Source: Prolixibacteraceae bacterium (lineage in GTDB: Bacteria > Bacteroidota > Bacteroidia > Bacteroidales > Prolixibacteraceae). Taken from it: a DNA stretch of 64,000 nt. A program made the position numbers and the translations under genes. The notes under the pieces are model-generated. The model was not told the DNA's origin and made no database searches. It worked only from the letters and a program-made list of their open reading frames with translations. The stretch lies in NCBI GenBank assembly GCA_019856515.1, contig CP082230.1, positions 2,976,001-3,040,000 on the forward strand, read 5' to 3'. Shown piece after piece: positions 38,509 to 47,539 of the stretch. Numbering within the stretch: the stretch's first letter is position 1; every line of letters begins with the position of its first letter.

Positions 38509-39369
38509 ATGAGATTAGAGCAATTATTCCATACATGGCTAGAAAAAAACAATTGTATTATCATTCCCAACATTGGGGCTTTAATAGTACAGCATATTCC
38601 TGCAAAATGGAACTCTAAAGAACGTCTATTTAAGGCACCTCATACGATCGTTTCATTCAACAATCATATTGTTAAAGATGATGGTGGGCTTGCACACCTC
38701 ATATGTAACTCCCAAAAATGCAACTTCAAAGTAGCTACTGATCTTGTTATAGATTGGACCCTGTGGTGTTATAAAAGCATGCTACATGGAGAGAAGATCC
38801 TTCTTGATAACCTCGGGACATTAAATATGGATGCAAATGGATTCATATCAATGAAAATGATATCCCAAAAGAGTATGTTGGAATTAAACTATTTTGGACT
38901 TGAAGACATCATACTATCATCGAATCATCTCTCTTCATCAATTCAGTTCAAAGGAAAGCAACTGTGGAGAACTGATCATATCGTACCAAAGGTTGCTGCG
39001 GCTGCAGTGCTTTTAATGATACTTTGCATTCCCAATGCGACTCCAGATTATTTTAACTCATCATCAGAGGCATCCATGATTCCATACACGGAAGAAGTGC
39101 CAATAGCTCCAATAGATTCAGAAAAAGAAGAGGAGCTAATTCAAATACAAATTATTGCAGGTTCATTCCGAAATCGATCTAATGCACAGAATGTCCTTAA
39201 TAAGCTAGAAGTAATCCTTCCTTCAAGATTTCATATTATATCCAAAGGAGATCAGATTTATCAAGTCTGTTCAACACAGCTCTTTCATCCTAATGGAGCC
39301 GATAAAACAGTAGATATCATACAAGCAACCTATCCCAACATCGGGCTGTGGAAAAAGAAATTCCAATAG
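38509..39369 (+). CDS. HU-CCDC81 and SPOR domain membrane protein
   Basis: From ATG 38509 the protein has 286 residues; the longer frame from TTG 38410 runs through the leader hairpin and is rejected. The N-terminal half matches the bacterial HU-CCDC81 domain (LFHTWLEKNNCIIIPNIGAL, then a second HU-like repeat with GEKILLDNLGTLNMD). A membrane helix lies near residue 165 (VAAAAVLLMILCI). The C-terminal 70 residues form a SPOR peptidoglycan-binding domain (IQIIAGSFRNRSNAQNVLNKL). The family is characteristic of Bacteroidota and is thought to link septal peptidoglycan with a DNA-binding-like cytoplasmic fold. Its role is not established. Confidence 0.85.
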   Translation: MRLEQLFHTWLEKNNCIIIPNIGALIVQHIPAKWNSKERLFKAPHTIVSFNNHIVKDDGGLAHLICNSQKCNFKVATDLVIDWTLWCYKSMLHGEKILLDNLGTLNMDANGFISMKMISQKSMLELNYFGLEDIILSSNHLSSSIQFKGKQLWRTDHIVPKVAAAAVLLMILCIPNATPDYFNSSSEASMIPYTEEVPIAPIDSEKEEELIQIQIIAGSFRNRSNAQNVLNKLEVILPSRFHIISKGDQIYQVCSTQLFHPNGADKTVDIIQATYPNIGLWKKKFQ

Positions 39370-39382
39370 CACCTCTAAATAA

Positions 39383-39423
39383 AAAAGGTGCCACCCTACC
39401 TTATGGATAGAGTAACACCTTTT
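39383..39423. terminator. Terminator between convergent HU/SPOR gene and metG
   Basis: AAAAGGTG (39383-39390) pairs with CACCTTTT (39416-39423), with imperfect inner pairing. Read on the minus strand it is followed by a longer T run and suits metG. Confidence 0.65.
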
Positions 39424-39446
39424 CGTTATATACTTATCAAATACTC

Positions 39447-41480
39447 TTATCGAATCTCACTTCCATTCTTTAAGGTAGCATCTGGAGAGACAAAAGATAG
39501 TGATCCATCTGCATTCTCTGCCATTAAAATCATCCCTTGAGACTCTATTCCTTTAAGTGTTTTTGGAGCCAAATTCACAAGAATAGATACTTGTTTTCCA
39601 ATAATATCTTGTGGCTTATAGAACTCTGCAATACCAGAAACTACCGTTCTTGTATCAATTCCAGTATCAACAGTCAATTTCAACAGTTTCTTTGTCTTTG
39701 CCACTTTTGAAGCCTCAACAATCGTTCCAACACGAAGGTCCATCTTTGCAAAGTCATCGAATGCAATATTCTCTTTTGCTGGTGAAGTTTCAGCTTGTGC
39801 AATCTCATTAGCTTTCTTTGTAGCCAAAAGTTTATCAACTTGCTCTTGAATCGTCTTGTCTTCAATTTTCTCAAACAACAATTCAGGCTTATTCACGACA
39901 TGACCAACAGGAAGAAGTCCCATATCCCCTAACTGATTCCACTGGAATGGAGACACATTAAGAAATCCTCGAAGCTTTTCAGTTGTCTTTGGCATAAATG
40001 GATCAAAAGCAATTGTAAGATTTGCTGTGATCTGAAGACAAATATTCATGATTGTCTCCACACGTTTCTCATCTGTTTTGACCACTTTCCAAGGCTCACT
40101 ATCAGCCAAATATTTATTACCTAAACGAGCCAACTCCATCGCCTCTTTAAGTGCCTCTCTAAAACGATAGTTCTCAATGGACTTCTCAATCTTAGCACGG
40201 AAAGTTTTCAATGTTTCGATCACCTCCTTATCGAAGTCTGTCAAATCACCTAAAGCAGGAACTACGCCATTATAATACTTTTGAGTAAGTACCATCGCGC
40301 GATTAACGAAATTACCAAAAACAGCAACCAGCTCGTTGTTATTTCTTGCTTGGAAGTCTTTCCATGTAAAGTCATTATCCTTTGTCTCAGGAGCGTTTGC
40401 TGTTAAGACATATTTTAAGACATCTTCTTTGCCTGGAAACTCTTCAATATATTCATGCAACCACACAGCCCAATTACGTGAAGTTGATATTTTATCGCCC
40501 TCTAAGTTTAAGAACTCATTTGAAGGAACGTTCTCTGGTAAAATATAAGAGCCTTCTGCTTTCAACATAGAAGGGAAAATGATACAGTGGAAAACAATAT
40601 TATCCTTACCAATGAAGTGTACCATTTTAGTATCTTCATCTTTCCAATATTTTTCCCATTCAGGCGTACACTCTTTCGTGGCTGAGATATATCCAATCGG
40701 TGCATCAAACCATACATATAGAACTTTTCCATCAGCTCCTTCGATAGGAACAGGAACACCCCAATCAAGGTCTCTAGTTACTGCACGAGGATGCAAGCCA
40801 CCATCTAACCATGATTTACACTGTCCATATACATTCGCTTTCCACTCTTTGTGATCCTCCAAGATCCACCCTTTTAACCAATCCTCATATTGATCTAAAG
40901 GCAGATACCAGTGTGTCGTCTCTTTTAGCTCAAGATCTCCGCCACTCAGTACAGATTTAGGTTGAATTAAATCCGTCGCATTCAATGATGAACCACAGCT
41001 TTCACATTGATCACCATACGCTTTATCGTTATTACACTTAGGGCAAGTTCCTACAATGTAACGATCGGCTAAGAATTGTTTTGCTTCTTTATCGTAATAC
41101 TGCTCAGTGGTCTTCTCTACAAACTTCCCTTGATCATATAAAGTCTTGAAAAATTCCGATGCAGTCTCTTTATGAGTCTCGCTAGTCGTACGAGAGTATA
41201 CATCAAACGAGATACCAAAGTCACTAAAAGCTTTTTTAATTATATTATGGTATTTGTCCACAACATCCTGAGGAGTAATACCTTCATTTTTTGCTTTTAA
41301 TGTAATGGGAACACCATGTTCATCTGATCCTCCTATAAAAAGTACATCTTGTCCCTGCATTCGTAGATAGCGTGCATAAATATCGGCAGGAACATAAACT
41401 CCCGCAAGGTGACCAATATGTACAGGGCCATTTGCATACGGCAAGGCAGATGTAATCAGTGTTCTCTTAAAATCTTTCAT
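39447..41480 (-). CDS. metG: Methionyl-tRNA synthetase with C-terminal tRNA-binding domain
   Basis: A class I synthetase of 677 residues. HIGH is in [13 protein letters not shown] (residues 15-27). A zinc knuckle lies in [17 protein letters not shown] near 145. The KMSKS-equivalent is [13 protein letters not shown] near 335. The C-terminal 110 residues are an OB-fold tRNA-binding domain of the EMAP/Arc1p type ([20 protein letters not shown] near 575). This is the long E. coli-like form. A promoter element lies at 41581-41574. It is divergent from ldcA. Confidence 0.96.
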   Translation of the reverse strand: MKDFKRTLITSALPYANGPVHIGHLAGVYVPADIYARYLRMQGQDVLFIGGSDEHGVPITLKAKNEGITPQDVVDKYHNIIKKAFSDFGISFDVYSRTTSETHKETASEFFKTLYDQGKFVEKTTEQYYDKEAKQFLADRYIVGTCPKCNNDKAYGDQCESCGSSLNATDLIQPKSVLSGGDLELKETTHWYLPLDQYEDWLKGWILEDHKEWKANVYGQCKSWLDGGLHPRAVTRDLDWGVPVPIEGADGKVLYVWFDAPIGYISATKECTPEWEKYWKDEDTKMVHFIGKDNIVFHCIIFPSMLKAEGSYILPENVPSNEFLNLEGDKISTSRNWAVWLHEYIEEFPGKEDVLKYVLTANAPETKDNDFTWKDFQARNNNELVAVFGNFVNRAMVLTQKYYNGVVPALGDLTDFDKEVIETLKTFRAKIEKSIENYRFREALKEAMELARLGNKYLADSEPWKVVKTDEKRVETIMNICLQITANLTIAFDPFMPKTTEKLRGFLNVSPFQWNQLGDMGLLPVGHVVNKPELLFEKIEDKTIQEQVDKLLATKKANEIAQAETSPAKENIAFDDFAKMDLRVGTIVEASKVAKTKKLLKLTVDTGIDTRTVVSGIAEFYKPQDIIGKQVSILVNLAPKTLKGIESQGMILMAENADGSLSFVSPDATLKNGSEIR

Positions 41481-41573
41481 CTTCTGCTATCTTATATATG
41501 AATTTTATTTCTTTAAATCATTTTATCATCACGGTTTGTTTATTGAATGTAAACAATCCACCATGTTGAAATG

Positions 41574-41581
41574 CAAAGATA
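41574..41581 (-). promoter_or_regulatory. -7 promoter element (TAnnTTTG) of metG
   Basis: TATCTTTG on the minus strand, 93 bases before the metG ATG. Confidence 0.5.
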
Positions 41582-41612
41582 ATCAGTACAATCGAAAAAT
41601 GATAGAATTCTT

Positions 41613-41620
41613 TATTTTTG
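41613..41620 (+). promoter_or_regulatory. -7 promoter element (TAnnTTTG) of the LD-carboxypeptidase gene
   Basis: TATTTTTG, 42 bases before ATG 41663. Together with the element at 41581-41574 it makes a divergent promoter pair. Confidence 0.5.
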
Positions 41621-41662
41621 CTTCCAATGATTTTATGATGATTAATAAAAACAACCACATAT

Positions 41663-42562
41663 ATGATGCTTTTCCCCCCGAACCTCAAAAAAAATGATCT
41701 AATTCTTATTATCTCACCTGCAGGTGCAGTCTCTCCATGTCAATTAAGTTATGGAATATCCTATCTTCATGACTTTGGTTTCCGCACCGAAGAGGGGCAA
41801 TATCTATACCACCAAGAAGGCCCTTTCGCAGGAACTGACAAAGAGAGAGCCTCCGACTTGCAATGGGCATTAGATCACACCGAAGCAAAAGCAATATGGA
41901 TGGCAAGAGGAGGTTATGGCACAATCAAATGTCTACCAAAAGTTTCGTGGGAAAGATTTGTTCAACATCCCAAATGGATCATTGGGTTTAGCGACATTAC
42001 AGTCCTTCATCAAAAACTTTATCAACTCGATATACCTTCGATTCATGCGCCCATGATCACTCAATTTCAGGAAGCAAAAGCCCCAGTGGACCAAACCATC
42101 AACCTGCTTAAAGGAGAAAGAAATTCTATAACATGGAAGACAAGCACTATCTCCTTGCCCAAAGAGATCGTCGGACAACTCATTGGAGGGAACCTATCAA
42201 TTATTCAGTCTTTAAGAGGTACCTCGCTTGATCTTGACTATGAAGATAAAATACTCTTCATAGAAGATGTTGATGAATACCATTACCATATAGACAGAAT
42301 GGTTGAGAACTTATCGTATAGCGGAATCCTCGACAAAATCAACACGTTGATAGTAGGTTCATTTACCATGATCAGAGAAGGGAATCCTCCTATGCCATAT
42401 AGCCTTGAAGACAATCTCAAACGCCTCTCTCAATACCACAACTTTCACCTTATTTTGGATGCACCTATTGGACATATAGAAGAAAATCATCCCATAATAC
42501 TTGGATCAAACATTAAACTGTCGATAGAAGACCAAAAGGTGACACTCAATTATATGGATTGA
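41663..42562 (+). CDS. ldcA: LD-carboxypeptidase (S66 family)
   Basis: Removes the terminal D-alanine from murein tetrapeptides during cell-wall recycling. It has 299 residues with no signal peptide, as for cytoplasmic LdcA. The S66 motifs are ILIISPAGAV (residues 14-23), MARGGYGTIKCL near 80, IIGFSDITVLH with the nucleophilic serine near 110, LIGGNLSIIQSLRGT near 175, LFIEDVDE with the catalytic glutamate near 202, and APIGHIEENHPI with the histidine near 272. MccF-type immunity proteins share the fold, but no microcin genes are near. YraN follows. Confidence 0.9.
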   Translation: MMLFPPNLKKNDLILIISPAGAVSPCQLSYGISYLHDFGFRTEEGQYLYHQEGPFAGTDKERASDLQWALDHTEAKAIWMARGGYGTIKCLPKVSWERFVQHPKWIIGFSDITVLHQKLYQLDIPSIHAPMITQFQEAKAPVDQTINLLKGERNSITWKTSTISLPKEIVGQLIGGNLSIIQSLRGTSLDLDYEDKILFIEDVDEYHYHIDRMVENLSYSGILDKINTLIVGSFTMIREGNPPMPYSLEDNLKRLSQYHNFHLILDAPIGHIEENHPIILGSNIKLSIEDQKVTLNYMD

Positions 42563-42638
42563 TAAAGCATATATATAGTAAAACCTTTTCTCTTGATTGC
42601 TGTTTTTCATTAACAGGTCACTCTTTTACAACATAAAA

Positions 42639-43013
42639 ATGATCCCCGTGAAAACGCAAAAAGAAAAAGGTAATATTGGTGAGCAAGCAGCAGCTGACTT
42701 TCTGAAGTCAAAAGGATACACTATTCTTTATCATAACTGGTTTCAAGACCATAAAGAGATCGATTTAGTATGCACTGATAAAGATGAGCTTGTATTCGTT
42801 GAAGTAAAAAATAGAGAACAGTGGCAGAAGGTTGACATACGAGAACTTATACCACCAAACAAGATACGTAACCTAATTCAATGTGCCGACCTATATATCC
42901 AAACTAAAGATCCTCAGAGAGAAGTCCGATTTGATGTTATTATTGTAAACACAGACCAATCGCCTCCCTCTGTTAAACATATCGTTTCAGCTTTTAATGC
43001 TTTAGACTATTGA
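42639..43013 (+). CDS. yraN: YraN/UPF0102 family nuclease-like protein
   Basis: A 124-residue Holliday-junction-resolvase-like protein from ATG 42639 (MIPVKTQKEKGNIGEQAAAD); the TTG at 42597 is rejected. The conserved pattern is GNIGEQAAADFLKSKGYTIL near residue 11, NWFQDHKEIDLVCTD near 33, and LVFVEVKNRE near 50, matching the D-EVK core of endonuclease folds. Function in the cell is unproven. It converges with the receiver-domain gene and their ends overlap by seven bases. Confidence 0.88.
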   Translation: MIPVKTQKEKGNIGEQAAADFLKSKGYTILYHNWFQDHKEIDLVCTDKDELVFVEVKNREQWQKVDIRELIPPNKIRNLIQCADLYIQTKDPQREVRFDVIIVNTDQSPPSVKHIVSAFNALDY

Positions 43014-43396
43014 ATATTTTTGAGAATTGCTCTAACCTCTCGGTAAAAACGTTCACGTCTAAAAGGTTTTGAGATAAACCCAGCAAAGAAACCATTCTCC
43101 ACACGTTCGGTAATTTCTTCACACTCTAATGCGGTCTGAATACATATTCGAACATCTGGATAATTAACCCTTAACTCATCTGAAATCTCAATACCTGTAC
43201 GGTCAGGTAGTTTGTAATCCATGAGTATTAAATCAAAATCATGATTTTTAACCGACTCTATAATCTCAGTATAGGAGCTAGCCAGCACACAAGAAATCCC
43301 CATTTCTTGTAAATACTTATTCATTAACATCGAATTTACAGGCTCGTCATCTACGACCAATACCAGATAATTCATATCTCCAAGATCTTGTGCCAT
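43007..43396 (-). CDS. Single-domain response regulator (receiver only)
   Basis: A 129-residue CheY-like receiver. VVDDEPVNS (near residue 15) holds the acidic metal-binding pair, LILMDYKLPDRTG near 56 the phosphorylated Asp, CIQTALEC near 84 the switch Thr, and FISKPFRRERF near 108 the conserved Lys-Pro. There is no output domain. No kinase is adjacent; the orphan kinase at 18766-19566 is a possible partner but lies 24 kb away. The C-terminus overlaps the end of yraN. Confidence 0.9.
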   Translation of the reverse strand: MAQDLGDMNYLVLVVDDEPVNSMLMNKYLQEMGISCVLASSYTEIIESVKNHDFDLILMDYKLPDRTGIEISDELRVNYPDVRICIQTALECEEITERVENGFFAGFISKPFRRERFYREVRAILKNIQ

Positions 43397-43434
43397 TTCT
43401 AGATAGTAAAGTAAGTTTTGTTTTTAATAGACTA

Positions 43435-43442
43435 CAAAAGTA
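43435..43442 (-). promoter_or_regulatory. -7 promoter element (TAnnTTTG) of the receiver gene
   Basis: TACTTTTG on the minus strand, 38 bases before ATG 43396. Confidence 0.5.
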
Positions 43443-43542
43443 GCTTAAAAAACGGGGATTCTAAATAGCTTTTAAAAAGCATATACAAATAGATAAATAA
43501 TTCATTACTTTGTAAATCCAAACCTCACAACGGAAATTAATC

Positions 43543-43896
43543 ATGAATATTGAGCAAATCAGAGAATATTGTCTTCAAAAACCTTTCACAACAGAAAGTT
43601 TACCTTTTGATGACACGTCACTTGTGTTTAAAGTTCACGAAAAGATGTTCGGACTTTTGATTCTTAAACATCCACATCGGATGAACCTAAAGTGTGATCC
43701 AGAAATCGCAATAAAACTCCGAGAGACTTATGATTTTGTTATTCCAGGGTACCACATGAACAAAAAACACTGGAATACTCTTAGTGAACTAGATAACATT
43801 CCAGATGATTTGATCATCGAATGGATCAACCACTCTTATCAACTAGTATGGAATAAACTACCCAAAAGGTTACAATCAAAATCTGAAAACGAATAA
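43543..43896 (+). CDS. MmcQ/YjbR family protein
   Basis: A 117-residue protein of the MmcQ/YjbR family, which has a CyaY-like DNA-binding fold. The pattern begins MNIEQIREYCLQKPFTTESLP and continues with KVHEKMFGLL, MNLKCDPEIAIKLRETY, and VIPGYHMNKKHWNTL near residue 65, all typical. Its biological role is unknown. The signal-bearing C1 peptidase gene starts two bases after its stop, so they are probably co-transcribed. Confidence 0.88.
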   Translation: MNIEQIREYCLQKPFTTESLPFDDTSLVFKVHEKMFGLLILKHPHRMNLKCDPEIAIKLRETYDFVIPGYHMNKKHWNTLSELDNIPDDLIIEWINHSYQLVWNKLPKRLQSKSENE

Positions 43897-43898
43897 AT

Positions 43899-44981
43899 AT
43901 GAAACACTTCCAACAAACAGGAATAGTCCTACTATTCATCTTAAGCATGGTAAGTAGTATTACCTTAAATGCTCAAACAAAAAAAGACCAATATCAAGTT
44001 ATATACGAAGTTCCTAACACCTCTGTAAAGAACCAACAACAAACTGGAACTTGTTGGTGTTTCTCAACCATCTCTTTCCTTGAGTCTGAACTGATAAAGT
44101 CTAAAAAGCAACAATACGATCTATCTGAGATGTTTGCAGTTAAAGAGGCGTACCATCAAAAAATAGAGAACTATGTACTTAGACAAGGTAAAGCAAACTT
44201 TAGCCAAGGGGGACAAGCACATGATGTGATATACGCAATGAAGTCTACGGGTATCGTTCCTCAGAAAATTTATAAGGGAAATAACTATGGTAAAATCCAT
44301 AATCACACAGCTCTTGTAAAAGAACTAAAGAAAGAACTTGAAAAAGACAACAGTGAGGAAGTTCTTCCGAACAATTGGCTACCTAATGCGGATCAGATCT
44401 TAGACATCTATTTTGGACAAAGTCCATCCAACTTCGACTATGATGGGGAAAACTATACTCCTAAATCATTCCTTAAATCATTAAACCTAAACCTAGATGA
44501 CTACATCGAAATAACAAGCTATACCCATCACCCTTTTAATCAAACATTTGTTCTAGAGATACCAGACAACTGGAGTAATGGATCATACTACAATGTACCA
44601 ATTGATCGTTATATGGCTATTATTGATTATGCGCTTGAGAAAGGTTATTCAATAGTATGGGATGGAGATGTATCAGAAAAAACATTCCAACATAAAAATG
44701 GGATAGCATACCTTCCTGAAGGAACAGATGTGAGTCAAGAGGCAAGACAAAAGACCTTCTACAACAAAGAAACTACTGACGATCACCTTATGCATCTTGT
44801 TGGAAAAGCAACTAAAGACGGGAAAAATTATTACATCATAAAGAACTCTTGGGACAGCGACTCTAACGAATATGGAGGCTACCTATATATGTCAGAAGAT
44901 TTTGTTCGACTTAAAACAGTATGTATCATGCTAAATAAAAAGTCACTTACAAAGAAAGAACGCAAACAGTTAAAAATATAA
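43899..44981 (+). CDS. Secreted C1-family cysteine peptidase (aminopeptidase C/bleomycin hydrolase-like)
   Basis: A 360-residue papain-superfamily enzyme. Residues 1-25 are a signal peptide (GIVLLFILSMVSSITLNAQ, cut after LNAQ or nearby). The active site shows QQTGTCWCFSTISF with the catalytic Cys52, DHLMHLVGKA with the histidine near 305, and IIKNSWDSD with the asparagine near 324. The arrangement is that of the C1B/PepC group, which in other organisms is cytoplasmic; the Bacteroidota versions with a signal sequence act in the periplasm or outside. Cargo and substrate are unknown. It follows MmcQ closely, and the S4 gene starts 38 bases after its stop. Confidence 0.9.
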   Translation: MKHFQQTGIVLLFILSMVSSITLNAQTKKDQYQVIYEVPNTSVKNQQQTGTCWCFSTISFLESELIKSKKQQYDLSEMFAVKEAYHQKIENYVLRQGKANFSQGGQAHDVIYAMKSTGIVPQKIYKGNNYGKIHNHTALVKELKKELEKDNSEEVLPNNWLPNADQILDIYFGQSPSNFDYDGENYTPKSFLKSLNLNLDDYIEITSYTHHPFNQTFVLEIPDNWSNGSYYNVPIDRYMAIIDYALEKGYSIVWDGDVSEKTFQHKNGIAYLPEGTDVSQEARQKTFYNKETTDDHLMHLVGKATKDGKNYYIIKNSWDSDSNEYGGYLYMSEDFVRLKTVCIMLNKKSLTKKERKQLKI

Positions 44982-45019
44982 AGACACTAAATTTTACAGG
45001 GAGTCTAAAATACAGAAAC

Positions 45020-45232
45020 ATGGAATTTAAAGTTACAGACGAATTTATCCCTCTTATTAAACTGCTTAAAATATTACGAATAGCAGAAAGTGGAGGGCAG
45101 GCAAAGATGATGGTTGATGATGGTATTATCCTAAGAAATGGAGAACCAGAACATCGATATAGAGCAAAATTAGTTCCTGGAGATGTTATTGAGATCCCCG
45201 AACTAATTGAGGATAAGATCATTTTGATATAA
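45020..45232 (+). CDS. Small S4-domain RNA-binding protein (YbcJ-like)
   Basis: A 70-residue protein that is a single S4 RNA-binding domain: EFIPLIKLLKILRIAESGGQ, then AKMMVDDGIILRNGEPEHR and LVPGDVIEIP. This matches E. coli YbcJ, a ribosome-associated RNA-binding protein of unsure role. It ends at a strong hairpin at 45238. Confidence 0.88.
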   Translation: MEFKVTDEFIPLIKLLKILRIAESGGQAKMMVDDGIILRNGEPEHRYRAKLVPGDVIEIPELIEDKIILI

Positions 45233-45237
45233 AAAGA

Positions 45238-45275
45238 AAACGGTAGTACTCCCAAAATACTACCGTTTCTCTTTA
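45238..45275 (+). terminator. Terminator of the S4-protein gene
   Basis: AAACGGTAGTA-CTCCCAAAA-TACTACCGTTT is a perfect 11-base stem followed by CTCTTT. Confidence 0.75.
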
Positions 45276-45588
45276 TCTGAGCTAAATTATTAGACCATTT
45301 GTTGATAAAGCGAACATTTACAATCAAAAAGTGTTAATCAAAAAGTTTCAAAATAAAGGGAATGGGGAACAAACGTTCCTCGCTTTAGAACAATTAGTAT
45401 TCATCTATAAAACAGTTTCAACCATCAATAGTTTTCAAAGAGTTATATATTTTATTATTTATTAACATTACTGAAGACTACGAAGTGTGTAAAGGCAAAA
45501 ACGAACACATAGATTGACAGTATAAGAAGAAATAGTCTTAAGATATTATCACCATAGAATATTCACCTATTTAACTTTTTTGATGAAG

Positions 45589-45621
45589 CAAGTATCAACG
45601 AAGTATCCTTGAAGTATCAAC
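45589..45621. repeat. Tandem repeat, three 11-base units (GAAGTATCAAC)
   Basis: The units are CAAGTATCAAC, GAAGTATCCTT and GAAGTATCAAC, back to back. The period is 11, not a codon multiple. Confidence 0.7.
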
Positions 45622-45842
45622 AAACTACGGAGGAAGCCTATGGCAATCCAATACCAAATAGAGTTTAATCTAAATTCTCTATAAAGTTAATTTCACACTA
45701 CCCTCCACCATGAATATTTTTGTGTTCTGCTTACTTCTATCCTGATAAATGAAAAGATATTTATTATCATAACTTGCAACTTCTATATCACCCTGCCATG
45801 ACTAACATCTCAACATCCTCGGCCTTTCCCCTGAGATGGTTC

Positions 45843-45875
45843 GAAGTACAGTCAAAGTTCATTCGAAGTTCATTC
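45843..45875. repeat. Tandem repeat, three 11-base units (GAAGTTCATTC)
   Basis: The units are GAAGTACAGTC, AAAGTTCATTC and GAAGTTCATTC, back to back. They share the GAAGT opening and the 11-base period with the repeat at 45589. Confidence 0.7.
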
Positions 45876-46025
45876 ATCGATTTCGCATTTTGGGTGAGGG
45901 AACTTTGTATGTGGTTCGAAGAATATTTTAAAGAAGGCAGGAGAAGGTAGCATGTTACTTAGAAGAAGGTGGCTTTAATGGATTCTTGACCTTTGACATT
46001 CTGCTATTTTATGATCAGACACGGT

Positions 46026-46058
46026 ACACTCAAGGAGTGTGTATGACATATCACACTC
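46026..46058. repeat. Three-arm hairpin set with competing pairings
   Basis: ACACTC (46026-46031) can pair with GAGTGT (46035-46040). GAGTGTG (46035-46041) can instead pair with CACACTC (46052-46058). The middle arm is shared, so the two hairpins exclude each other. Confidence 0.5.
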
Positions 46059-46107
46059 TTCTAATTGGGTCTTATTCGATTATATACCATCATGCATTAA
46101 ATACCAC

Positions 46108-46139
46108 AAAAAAAGCTACCCATTAAAATGGATAGCTTT
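46108..46139 (-). terminator. Terminator of pgk
   Basis: On the minus strand AAAGCTATCCATT pairs with AATGGGTAGCTTT (one mismatch) and is followed by T residues, 26 bases after the pgk stop. Confidence 0.75.
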
Positions 46140-46165
46140 GTAATATATTTTACTTGTCGATATTC

Positions 46166-47356
46166 TTACTGACGAACAGCTGCAATACCAGGAAGTTCTT
46201 TTCCTTCAAGATATTCTAACAATGCTCCACCTGCAGTAGAGATATAAGAAACATCTTTAGCGATATCAAATTTGTTAACTGCAGCAACTGAGTCACCACC
46301 ACCAACAAGTGAGAAAGCACCATTTTTAGTTGCCTCAACAACAGCTTCACCGATTGCTTTAGTACCAGCAGCAAAGTTTTCCATCTCGAATACTCCAGCA
46401 GGACCATTCCATAGAATTGTTTTTGAGTTACCAATTACTTTCTTGAATTCAGCGATAGTATCAGGACCTACGTCAAGACCCATCCATCCATCTTTAATCT
46501 CACCAGAAGAAACAATCTCTGTATTCGCATCATTTGAGAAGCTATCAGCAGCAACACAATCAGAAGCAATAACAAGGTTTACACCTTTCTCTTTTGCTTT
46601 CTCAATAATGTTACGAGCCATCTCTAGGTAATCGTCTTCACATAAAGAAGATCCAACATTACCACCCATTGCTTTCACAAAGGTAAAGATCATACCACCA
46701 CCAATAATCAAGTTGTCTACTTTATCCAACATGTTTTCGATGATTGTAATCTTTGAAGATACCTTAGCACCACCCATAATAGCAGTAAAAGGACGTGCTG
46801 GAGTTGCAACTACTTTATCTAAACTGTTTACTTCGCTTGTTACCAAAGTACCAAACATTTTAGCTTCAGGGAAGAATTGTGCGATCACAGCTGTAGAAGC
46901 GTGAGCACGGTGTGCAGTACCAAAAGCATCGTTAACCCAACAGTCACCTAGTTGAGACAACTGCTCTGCAAAAGCAACATCACCTTTTTTCTCTTCACCA
47001 TGGTAACGAAGGTTCTCTAATAACAACACTTCACCTGGTTGAAGAGCATCAGCCATTTTCTTTACATCCTCACCAACACAGTCAGGAGCGATAATAACTT
47101 TTGTTCCACCAAGAAGCTCAGAAAGGTGGTTTACAAGAGGCTTAAGAGAAAACTTCTCTTCTACACCTTTTGGACGACCTAAGTGCGACATGATAATCGC
47201 TGCACCGCCTTCTTTCAACACCTTCTGGATAGTAGGAAGGGCTGCACGCATACGTGTATCGTCAGTAATATTAAAATTCTCATCTAGAGGCACATTGAAG
47301 TCAACACGAATCAACGCCTTCTTTCCAGAAAAATCGTAAGTCTCTATGTTTTGCAT
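46166..47356 (-). CDS. pgk: Phosphoglycerate kinase
   Basis: Makes ATP from 1,3-bisphosphoglycerate in glycolysis. The 396 residues contain the N-terminal [19 protein letters not shown] motif (residues 17-35), SHLGRPKG near 59, [12 protein letters not shown] near 113, the conserved Lys/Gly segment [11 protein letters not shown] near 193, and the nucleotide-binding GGGDSVAAV near 353. It is a single gene between promoter element 47393-47386 and terminator 46139-46108. Confidence 0.97.
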   Translation of the reverse strand: MQNIETYDFSGKKALIRVDFNVPLDENFNITDDTRMRAALPTIQKVLKEGGAAIIMSHLGRPKGVEEKFSLKPLVNHLSELLGGTKVIIAPDCVGEDVKKMADALQPGEVLLLENLRYHGEEKKGDVAFAEQLSQLGDCWVNDAFGTAHRAHASTAVIAQFFPEAKMFGTLVTSEVNSLDKVVATPARPFTAIMGGAKVSSKITIIENMLDKVDNLIIGGGMIFTFVKAMGGNVGSSLCEDDYLEMARNIIEKAKEKGVNLVIASDCVAADSFSNDANTEIVSSGEIKDGWMGLDVGPDTIAEFKKVIGNSKTILWNGPAGVFEMENFAAGTKAIGEAVVEATKNGAFSLVGGGDSVAAVNKFDIAKDVSYISTAGGALLEYLEGKELPGIAAVRQ

Positions 47357-47385
47357 TTTCTTGTCGATTTGATATTTAAGACCCC

Positions 47386-47393
47386 CAAATATA
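47386..47393 (-). promoter_or_regulatory. -7 promoter element (TAnnTTTG) of pgk
   Basis: TATATTTG on the minus strand, 29 bases before the pgk ATG. Confidence 0.55.
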
Positions 47394-47478
47394 CAAAAAA
47401 TGTGGTAAAATTGTTGTAAAACATATCTAAGAAGGAGACAATACTTGTCAAAAATTCATAGGAATCATATCTATCTAT

Positions 47479-47495
47479 TATTTTTGTTACTTTTG
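47479..47495 (+). promoter_or_regulatory. Two overlapping -7 promoter elements (TAnnTTTG) of holB
   Basis: TATTTTTG (47479-47486) and TACTTTTG (47488-47495) lie nine bases apart, 44 or more bases before the holB ATG, so two start points are possible. Confidence 0.5.
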
Positions 47496-47539
47496 AGACT
47501 GTAACTCACGAATTACTCACTGTTTTCAGGACATAAAAG

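Larger units (their letters stand above)
45233..46165. other. Long region without a convincing gene, with 11-base tandem repeats and hairpins
   Basis: About 930 bases between the S4 gene and pgk. It holds a terminator at each end, two tandem repeats with an 11-base period (45589-45621 and 45843-45875), a repeated 10-mer TGGTTCGAAG (45837 and 45912), and overlapping hairpin arms at 46026-46058. One 50-codon ORF (45798-45950, MTNISTSSAFPLRWF...) spans the second repeat; its reading frame is not supported by anything else. No tRNA or known RNA family is recognised. Confidence 0.55.

Noticed and set aside
44947..45327. 126-codon minus-strand ORF over the S4 gene
   Set aside because: It covers a convincing S4 domain and its terminator on the other strand.
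45837..45921. tRNA suggested by GGTTCGAA words
   Set aside because: No acceptor, D or anticodon stem can be formed around them; they are part of a repeat.
46272..46631. 119-codon plus-strand ORF inside pgk
   Set aside because: It is antisense to pgk, which is fully supported by motifs.
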